A stretch of DNA of 43,981 nucleotides, from assembly GCF_003236315.1 (NCBI RefSeq), contig NZ_POTY01000020.1:1-43981 (forward strand), in the 5' to 3' direction. Shown in pieces: positions 39,226 to 43,981 of this stretch. The stretch comes from Micromonospora craterilacus. Lineage in GTDB: Bacteria; Actinomycetota; Actinomycetes; Mycobacteriales; Micromonosporaceae. How positions within the stretch are numbered: the first letter of the stretch is position 1; each line of letters opens with the position of its first letter. The notes under the pieces were generated by a model. The model ran no database searches and was not told the origin of the DNA. It saw only the letters and a program-made list of their open reading frames with translations. Made by a program: the position numbers and the translations under genes.

Positions 39226-39386
39226 GGGGGTCTCTCCTCCTGGCTATTCGGTTGTCGGCCCGTCGTTGAGTCCATTGAACCGCAAACACGCCCCGCCTGC
39301 CATCGATTATTAGGTGAGCTGGACCACCAGACTACGAATCTTAGGCCAATCCCCGCCTCGGGAAGATCTTCCTTCGACCAATGGCA

Positions 39387-39428
39387 ACGGCCGGTGTGCC
39401 GGGCGTTCACCCGTGGCACACCGGCCGT
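39387..39428 (-). terminator. terminator of the bkd operon
   Basis: A perfect 14-bp stem (ACGGCCGGTGTGCC/GGCACACCGGCCGT) with a 14-nt loop lies 14 bp after the E2 stop. Just beyond it is a 12-bp perfect palindrome, GGAAGATCTTCC (39361-39372). Confidence 0.78.
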
Positions 39429-39441
39429 CGTCGTGCTGGCG

Positions 39442-40923
39442 TCAGGTCCAGGCGAGCAGCGCCGCCTCCGGATCGGCGAGGAAGTCGCCGATGTCGCGCA
39501 GGAACTTCGAGCCCAGCTCGCCGTCGATGATCCGGTGGTCGAAGGAGAGGCCGAGCGTGGTGACCAGGCGCGGCTTGACCTTGCCCTTGTGCACCCAGGG
39601 CATCTCCCGGACCGCACCGAAGGCCAGGATCGCCGACTCGCCCGGGGGCAGGATCGGCGTGCCCGTGTCGACCCCGAACACCCCGACGTTGGTGATGGTC
39701 AGGGTGCCGCCGGACATGTCGGCCGGAGAGGTCTTCCCGCTCTTGGCGGTCTGCACCAGACCGGTCATCGCGTCCGCCAGCTCGCGCAGGGTCAGCCGGC
39801 CGGCGTCCTTGATGTTCGGCACGATCAGGCCGCGTTCGGTGGCCGCCGCGATGCCCAGGTTGACGTACTCCTTGACGACGATCTCGTCGCCGGCCCAGGT
39901 CGAGTTGACCATTGGGTGGCGCTTGACCGCCAACAGCACCGCCTTGGCCACCAGCAGCAGCGGCGAGACTCGCACGTCGCGCCATTCCCGCCGGTCGCGC
40001 AGCCGGTCCAGGGCCTTCATCGCCCGGGTCACGTCGACGGTCAGGAACTCGGTGACGTGCGGAGCGGTGAACGCCGAGCGGGACATGTTCTCGGCGGTGA
40101 GCTTGCGTACCCCCTTGACCGGGATGCGCTGCTCGCGGTCGGCGCCGAAGCTCGCCGCCGCCGTGGCCGGCACGGTGACCGCCAGCGGCTCGGCCACCGC
40201 CGGGGCCGCCGCCGCCCGCTGTACGTCCTCCCGGGTGATCGAGCCCAGCGGCCCCGACCCGGTCAGCGCGCCGAGGTCGACGCCGAGATCCTTGGCGAGC
40301 TTGCGTACCGGCGGCTTGGCCAGCACCGGCCCGGCGGCCCGACCGTTGCCGTTCACCGTCGGGGCGGCTGCCACCGGCGCGGCCGGAGCCGGTGCCGGCG
40401 CGGCCTGGACCGGTGCCGGCGAGGCCTGGACCGGTGCCGGCGCGGCCGGGGCGGCGCTGGCCTGGGCCGGGGTGGCGCCCTTGCGGGGGCGGCGCTTGGC
40501 GGCGGTGGTCCGGGGGCCGTAGCCGACCAGGACCGCGGTGCGCCCGCCCGGGGCGGGACCGCCGATCAGGCCCGGCTCGACCGCGCCCTCGGCCGGCGCC
40601 ACCTCGACGGCGGCCAGCGAGGCCGCCGAAGGGGTGGGCAGGTCGGTGGTCGTGGACGTCTCGATCGGGCCGGCGCCCGGGTCGGTGTCGATCGCGATGA
40701 TCGGGGTACCGACCTCGACCGTGGTGCCCTCCGGGTGGAAGATCGCCTGGACCTGGCCGGCCCACTTCGCCGGGATCTCCACGGCCGCCTTGGCCGTCTC
40801 CACCTCGACGATCGGCTGGTTCAGCTCGATCGTGTCGCCCACCTTGACCAGCCAGGCCAGGATCTCACCCTCGGTGAGCCCCTCGCCCAGGTCGGGCAGG
40901 TTGAACTCCTTGATCCGGGACAT
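39442..40923 (-). CDS. bkdC: dihydrolipoamide acyltransferase (E2) of a branched-chain 2-oxoacid dehydrogenase
   Basis: This 493-aa E2 core subunit has an N-terminal lipoyl domain with the lipoylated Lys in EVETAKAAVEIPA (about residue 44), Ala/Pro-rich linkers (about 85-200, with PAPVQASPAP repeats), and a peripheral-subunit-binding domain (VRKLAKDLGVDLGALTGSGP, then SITREDVQ). The acyltransferase catalytic domain ends with the active-site His in LSFDHRIIDGELG. There is one lipoyl domain. It is the last gene of E1alpha-E1beta-E2. No E3 gene is present, so lipoamide dehydrogenase must come from elsewhere. It is probably branched-chain rather than pyruvate dehydrogenase because E1 is split into alpha and beta. 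Confidence 0.93.
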   Translation of the reverse strand: MSRIKEFNLPDLGEGLTEGEILAWLVKVGDTIELNQPIVEVETAKAAVEIPAKWAGQVQAIFHPEGTTVEVGTPIIAIDTDPGAGPIETSTTTDLPTPSAASLAAVEVAPAEGAVEPGLIGGPAPGGRTAVLVGYGPRTTAAKRRPRKGATPAQASAAPAAPAPVQASPAPVQAAPAPAPAAPVAAAPTVNGNGRAAGPVLAKPPVRKLAKDLGVDLGALTGSGPLGSITREDVQRAAAAPAVAEPLAVTVPATAAASFGADREQRIPVKGVRKLTAENMSRSAFTAPHVTEFLTVDVTRAMKALDRLRDRREWRDVRVSPLLLVAKAVLLAVKRHPMVNSTWAGDEIVVKEYVNLGIAAATERGLIVPNIKDAGRLTLRELADAMTGLVQTAKSGKTSPADMSGGTLTITNVGVFGVDTGTPILPPGESAILAFGAVREMPWVHKGKVKPRLVTTLGLSFDHRIIDGELGSKFLRDIGDFLADPEAALLAWT

Positions 40924-40928
40924 GCCGC

Positions 40929-41918
40929 TCACCAGCCGAAGGTGCGGTCGACGGCGTCGAGCACCCGGTCGAGGTCGGGCAGGTACTCCTCCTCCACCCG
41001 GGCGGCCGGGTAGGGGGTGTCGAAGCCGGTCACCCGCAGCACCGGCGACTCCAGCGAGTAGAAGCACTCCTCGGTGATCCGGGCCGCGATCTCGGCGCCC
41101 AGGCCGACGTTGGACGGCGCCTCGTGCACCACCACCGCGCGGCCGGTGCGCCGCACCGACTCGTACACCACGCCGAGGTCCAGCGGGGAGAGCGTACGCA
41201 GGTCGATGACCTCCAGGTTGCGGCCGTCCTCGGCGGCGGCGGTCGCCGCGTCCAGGCAGGTCCGGACCATCGGGCCGTACGCCAGCACGGTGGCGTCGGT
41301 GCCGGCTCGCGCCACCCGGGCCGAGTGCAGCGGGTACGCCTCGGACAGCGGGGCGTCCAGGTCGACCGCCCCCTTCTCCCAGTAGCGCCGCTTCGGCTCC
41401 AGGAACACGATCGGGTCGTCCGAGGCGATCGCCTGCTGGATCATCACGTACGCGTCCTGCGGGTTGGCGCAGGAGACGACCTTCAGCCCAGCGGTGTGCG
41501 AGAAGTACGCCTCGGGCGACTCCGAGTGGTGCTCCACCGCGCCGATGCCGCCACCGAACGGGATCCGGATGACCATCGGGATGTTCAGCTTGCCGCGCGA
41601 GCGGTAGTGCATCTTCGCCACCTGCGACACGATCTGGTCGTACGCCGGGTAGACGAAGCCGTCGAACTGGATCTCGCAGACCGGCCGGTAGCCGCGGATG
41701 GCCAGGCCGACCGCGGTGCCGATGATGCCGGACTCGGCGAGCGGGGTGTCGATCACCCGCTGGTCGCCGAAGTCCTTCTGCAGCCCGTCGGTGATCCGGA
41801 AGACGCCGCCGAGCTTGCCGACGTCCTCGCCCATGATGACGACCTTCGGGTCGTTCTCCAGGGCCTTGCGCAGGCCGACGTTGAGGGCCTTGCCGAGGGT
41901 GAGCGTCTCTGTGGCCAT
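40929..41918 (-). CDS. bkdB: 2-oxoisovalerate dehydrogenase E1 beta subunit
   Basis: This 329-aa subunit opens TLTLGKALNVGLRKALENDP and carries VVIMGEDVGKLGGVFRIT, DTPLAESGIIGTAVGLAIRG, IQFDGFVYPAYDQIVSQVAK and PSNVGLGAEIAARI, all standard for E1 beta. It forms an alpha2-beta2 TPP enzyme with the upstream subunit. ATG 41918 overlaps the E1 alpha stop (ATGA), and 5 bp separate its stop from the E2 ATG, so the three are co-transcribed. Confidence 0.95.
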   Translation of the reverse strand: MATETLTLGKALNVGLRKALENDPKVVIMGEDVGKLGGVFRITDGLQKDFGDQRVIDTPLAESGIIGTAVGLAIRGYRPVCEIQFDGFVYPAYDQIVSQVAKMHYRSRGKLNIPMVIRIPFGGGIGAVEHHSESPEAYFSHTAGLKVVSCANPQDAYVMIQQAIASDDPIVFLEPKRRYWEKGAVDLDAPLSEAYPLHSARVARAGTDATVLAYGPMVRTCLDAATAAAEDGRNLEVIDLRTLSPLDLGVVYESVRRTGRAVVVHEAPSNVGLGAEIAARITEECFYSLESPVLRVTGFDTPYPAARVEEEYLPDLDRVLDAVDRTFGW

Positions 41919-43093
41919 CAGTGGGCGCTCCCCTCGAACGACTCCAGGTACTTGCTGAACTGCGCGCGCTGCTCATCCAGCAGCGGCGACCCGTTGGGGT
42001 AGACGTGGTCGAACATGGTTCCCGGCTCCGGGTTCGGCATGGCCAGCACCCGCTCGCGCAGGTCCACCGCCTCCCGGCGGGCCTGCTCGTCGATCTCGGT
42101 GAAGAAGCTCGCGTCGGCGATCTTCTCGCGCTCCAGGAACGCCTTCATCCGGGCGATCGGGTCCTTGGCCTGCCACGCCTCGACCTCGCTGGCGATGCGG
42201 TAGCGGGTCGGGTCGTCGGAGGTGGTGTGCGCCCCCATCCGGTAGGTGTACGCCTCGATCAGGCTCGGGCCCTGCCCGTGCCGGGCGTTGTCCAGCGCGT
42301 GCCGGGTCACCGCGTACGTGGCCAGCACGTCGTTGCCGTCCACCCGGATGCCGGGGAAGCCGAAGCCGGCGGCGCGCCGGTACAGCGGGATGCGGGTCTG
42401 CCGCTCCAGCGGCTCGGAGATGGCGTACTGGTTGTTCTGGCAGAAGAACACCAGGGGGGAGTTGAACACGCCGGCCCAGACGAACGCCTCGTTGACGTCG
42501 CCCTGGCTGGTGGCGCCGTCGCCGAAGTAGGCGATCACCGCCTCGCCGTCGTCGGTGCCGGTCTTGCCGTCCATCGCGACGCCCATGGCGTACCCGGTCG
42601 CGTGCAGGGTCTGTGCCCCGATCACGATCGTGTACATGTTGAACTTGAACTCGTTCGGGTCCCAGCCGCCCTGGTCGACCCCACGGAACAGGCCCAGCGG
42701 CATGATCGGGTCGATGCCACGGCAGTAGAGCACGCCGTGCTCGCGATAGGTGGGGAAGGCCATGTCCTGCGTACGCAGGGCCCGTCCCGAGCCGACCTGG
42801 GCCGCCTCCTGGCCGAGCAGGCTCGCCCAGATGCCCAGTTCGCCCTGCCGTTGCAGGGCCGTCGCCTCGGCGTCCAACTTCCGGACCAGAACCAGGTCGC
42901 GGTAGAGGCCGCGGTACTCCTCGTCGGTGAAGTCGACGCGGTACTCGGTGCCGTCCGGACCGGTCACGCTGTCGATCCGCTCACCCGCGGGGGTGAGCAG
43001 CTGCACCAGTTCCGGGTCGGCGGTCGCGGCCTTCCTGGAACGGGGTGTGGCTCGCCGGCCACGGGTGCTGGCCCCGGGGTCGCCCTTTGCCAT
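41918..43093 (-). CDS. bkdA: 2-oxoisovalerate dehydrogenase E1 alpha subunit
   Basis: This 391-aa subunit is the TPP-dependent decarboxylase of branched-chain 2-oxoacids from Val/Leu/Ile, which supplies iso/anteiso fatty-acid primers. The TPP/Mg motif is AYFGDGATSQGDVNEAFVWA followed by FFCQNNQYAIS. QRQGELGIWASLLGQEAAQV, FPTYREHGVLYCRGI and YRMGAHTTSDDPTRYR (the loop normally phosphorylated in animals) are present. An N-terminal basic extension of about 30 residues (RGRRATPRSRK) precedes the domain. ATG 43093 follows GGGAG. It is the first gene of the operon. Confidence 0.94.
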   Translation of the reverse strand: MAKGDPGASTRGRRATPRSRKAATADPELVQLLTPAGERIDSVTGPDGTEYRVDFTDEEYRGLYRDLVLVRKLDAEATALQRQGELGIWASLLGQEAAQVGSGRALRTQDMAFPTYREHGVLYCRGIDPIMPLGLFRGVDQGGWDPNEFKFNMYTIVIGAQTLHATGYAMGVAMDGKTGTDDGEAVIAYFGDGATSQGDVNEAFVWAGVFNSPLVFFCQNNQYAISEPLERQTRIPLYRRAAGFGFPGIRVDGNDVLATYAVTRHALDNARHGQGPSLIEAYTYRMGAHTTSDDPTRYRIASEVEAWQAKDPIARMKAFLEREKIADASFFTEIDEQARREAVDLRERVLAMPNPEPGTMFDHVYPNGSPLLDEQRAQFSKYLESFEGSAH

Positions 43094-43613
43094 CCGTATC
43101 TCCCTGTCGTGTCTGCGTCGGCACCGGGGGGTCACCCGGCCGCGCGACTCGTGCGCCGGCCCCGGCTGGTGCCGGGATCGGTTCCTGGCGGACCGCGCCT
43201 AGCCCCGGTGGGGGTTGCCGCGCGGCATGAGCCGGATTCTTGGCCGAACCCGGTTCGGGAGCGCCGGCGCCCAGTCGCGCCTACCGCGTGGGTGCGCGGA
43301 GGTCGCGGCTGCGCTGCCGCCGTGGCCTCCATATTCGCATCAGAGGTGAGCAGTCCCACACTCCGCCTGCCCCGCATCCCGGCACCGGTCCGCTTCGTTA
43401 CCCGAAATGCTGGAGTGTCGGGTCCAGCGACGCGCGACCGATCCGGTGATGGTTCGTCACCATTCGGCCAGATACGCGTGTCGACACGCGGTGTGGGGTT
43501 GGCCGACGCAGAGTCACTGACCCAGGCTGTTCGCGCGGGCCCCGATCCAGCTCCGGCGGTCCGCCGGGTCCGCCCTCGCGGTCCCGGCCAGGAGCGACGA
43601 CGAGGAGTGCGTG
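43094..43613. other. divergent control region between bkdA and a secreted-protein gene
   Basis: No gene is supported in these 520 bp. I see a perfect 16-bp palindrome at 43475-43490, a GATGGT/ACCATT inverted repeat (about 43448-43464), and ACCCGA/TCGGGT arms 12 bp apart (about 43400-43423). Clear -35/-10 pairs were not found. The clustering of inverted repeats suggests regulator binding. Confidence 0.5.
43475..43490. promoter_or_regulatory. 16-bp perfect palindrome
   Basis: CGCGTGTCGACACGCG lies in the bkdA/secreted-protein divergent region, about 120 bp before the right-hand gene and 380 bp before bkdA. It is a candidate operator for a dimeric regulator. Confidence 0.5.
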
Positions 43614-43981
43614 GTGTCCGAACCAGGTGAAGGTTCCGAGGCTCCGACCCTCGGCCGGCACCGGGCATCCGGCGGCTACCGCCCGGTGGTGGGTGCACAC
43701 CGGGCCGTCCGGACCACCGGCCCGTCCCGCGGCTACCTGCTGACCGTGGCGCTGCTCGCCGGCACCGCCTCGATGCCGGTCCTCGCCGCCATCAGCACCG
43801 GTTCGGCGACGGTCGGCAGCACGGCGCTGCCGGACAGCAGTACGCCGTTCATCCCGACGCCCTCCGTCGGTCCGGTGGTGATTCCCCCGCCGCCCACCGG
43901 CGCTCCGGCCGCCACCCCGACGGCGTTGCCGTCGATCGCGCCAGCCGTTCCGCCCGTGCACCCGGTGGTGGACCGGTCCTG
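43614..43981 (+). CDS. secreted or membrane-anchored Pro-rich protein (3' end outside window)
   Basis: The frame is open to the right edge. From GTG 43614 (VSEPGEGSEAPTLGRHR) a basic stretch leads to a hydrophobic segment (GYLLTVALLAGTASMPVLAA, about residues 40-60) typical of a signal peptide or anchor. A Thr/Pro/Ser-rich linker (TPFIPTPSVGPVVIPPPPTG) follows. GAGGAG (43602-43607) is 6 nt before this GTG; a GTG one codon earlier is only 3 nt away. The globular domain lies beyond the window, so the function cannot be named. Confidence 0.65.
   Translation, partial: MSEPGEGSEAPTLGRHRASGGYRPVVGAHRAVRTTGPSRGYLLTVALLAGTASMPVLAAISTGSATVGSTALPDSSTPFIPTPSVGPVVIPPPPTGAPAATPTALPSIAPAVPPVHPVVDRS

Noticed and set aside
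39082..41013. A 643-codon plus-strand frame over the E2 gene
   Set aside because: It is a low-complexity Arg/Gly/Asp/Val shadow of the E2 gene.
43132..43961. Minus-strand frames over the bkdA upstream region and right-edge gene
   Set aside because: Composition is Arg/Gly/Thr noise; the plus-strand frame from 43614 has a ribosome site and a signal-like helix.

Overview
The window is high-GC actinobacterial chromosome, most likely Micromonosporaceae (Micromonospora or a close relative). The evidence is the strong G/C third-position bias, frequent GTG starts with GTGA/ATGA gene overlaps, the order crgA / DUF881 protein / class E sortase / pabA-trpG seen near the origin of many Actinobacteria, and two copies of an AAGGGGCCCTTCC-type intergenic palindrome that I associate with this family.

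Layout. 1-5.7 kb: a SanA/YdcF-like protein (cut by the left edge), then a minus-strand operon DUF881 > sortase > small membrane protein > PabA/TrpG, with divergent crgA. 5.9-10.8 kb: an EtfD-like membrane Fe-S oxidoreductase and two paralogous secreted NlpC/P60 peptidases; the second lies behind a c-di-AMP (ydaO-type) riboswitch. 10.8-13.1 kb: dCTP deaminase, a PPOX protein behind a LexA-type box, and a secreted M43 metalloprotease. 13.3-20.1 kb: a tRNA-Gly(CCC) with two tandem integrative elements. The first is about 5.4 kb, bounded by a 46-bp repeat of the tRNA 3' end, and carries an integrase, a 5'-truncated excisionase, a 5'-truncated regulator, a HAD hydrolase and a two-gene RloB + AAA-ATPase cassette that looks like an antiphage system. 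The second is decayed: an integrase C-terminus, a large inverted repeat, a small membrane protein, and a dienelactone hydrolase fragment next to it.

20.1-33.1 kb: ordinary host genes. These are an LLM flavin oxidoreductase, a small alpha/beta hydrolase, a phosphoribosyltransferase, RlpA, a membrane SpoIIE-type phosphatase, a FadE5-like acyl-CoA dehydrogenase, two DUF6458 proteins around a SixA-like phosphatase, a hemolysin III family protein, the 5-oxoprolinase genes pxpB-pxpC-pxpA, and a thioredoxin/NHL-repeat protein. 33.1-36.2 kb: a degenerate phage or plasmid-type patch with a tail-protein fragment, two small proteins, an HTH regulator, a 49-aa membrane peptide, and a frameshifted HTH gene containing four 22-bp tandem repeats. 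36.3-44 kb: an 829-aa low-complexity single-pass membrane protein, a 45-aa conserved small protein, the branched-chain 2-oxoacid dehydrogenase operon (E1alpha-E1beta-E2), and the start of a secreted Pro-rich protein cut by the right edge.

Links between genes. The acyl-CoA dehydrogenase and the EtfD-like protein are consecutive in electron flow (ACAD > ETF > EtfD > quinone) and, 18.6 kb apart, share a near-identical GTTACTG-N3-GGTAAY palindrome in their promoter regions, suggesting one regulon. The NlpC/P60 pair, RlpA, sortase, DUF881 protein and CrgA form a cell-envelope and division theme. The most promising unfamiliar system is the RloB/AAA-ATPase pair in the tRNA-Gly island.
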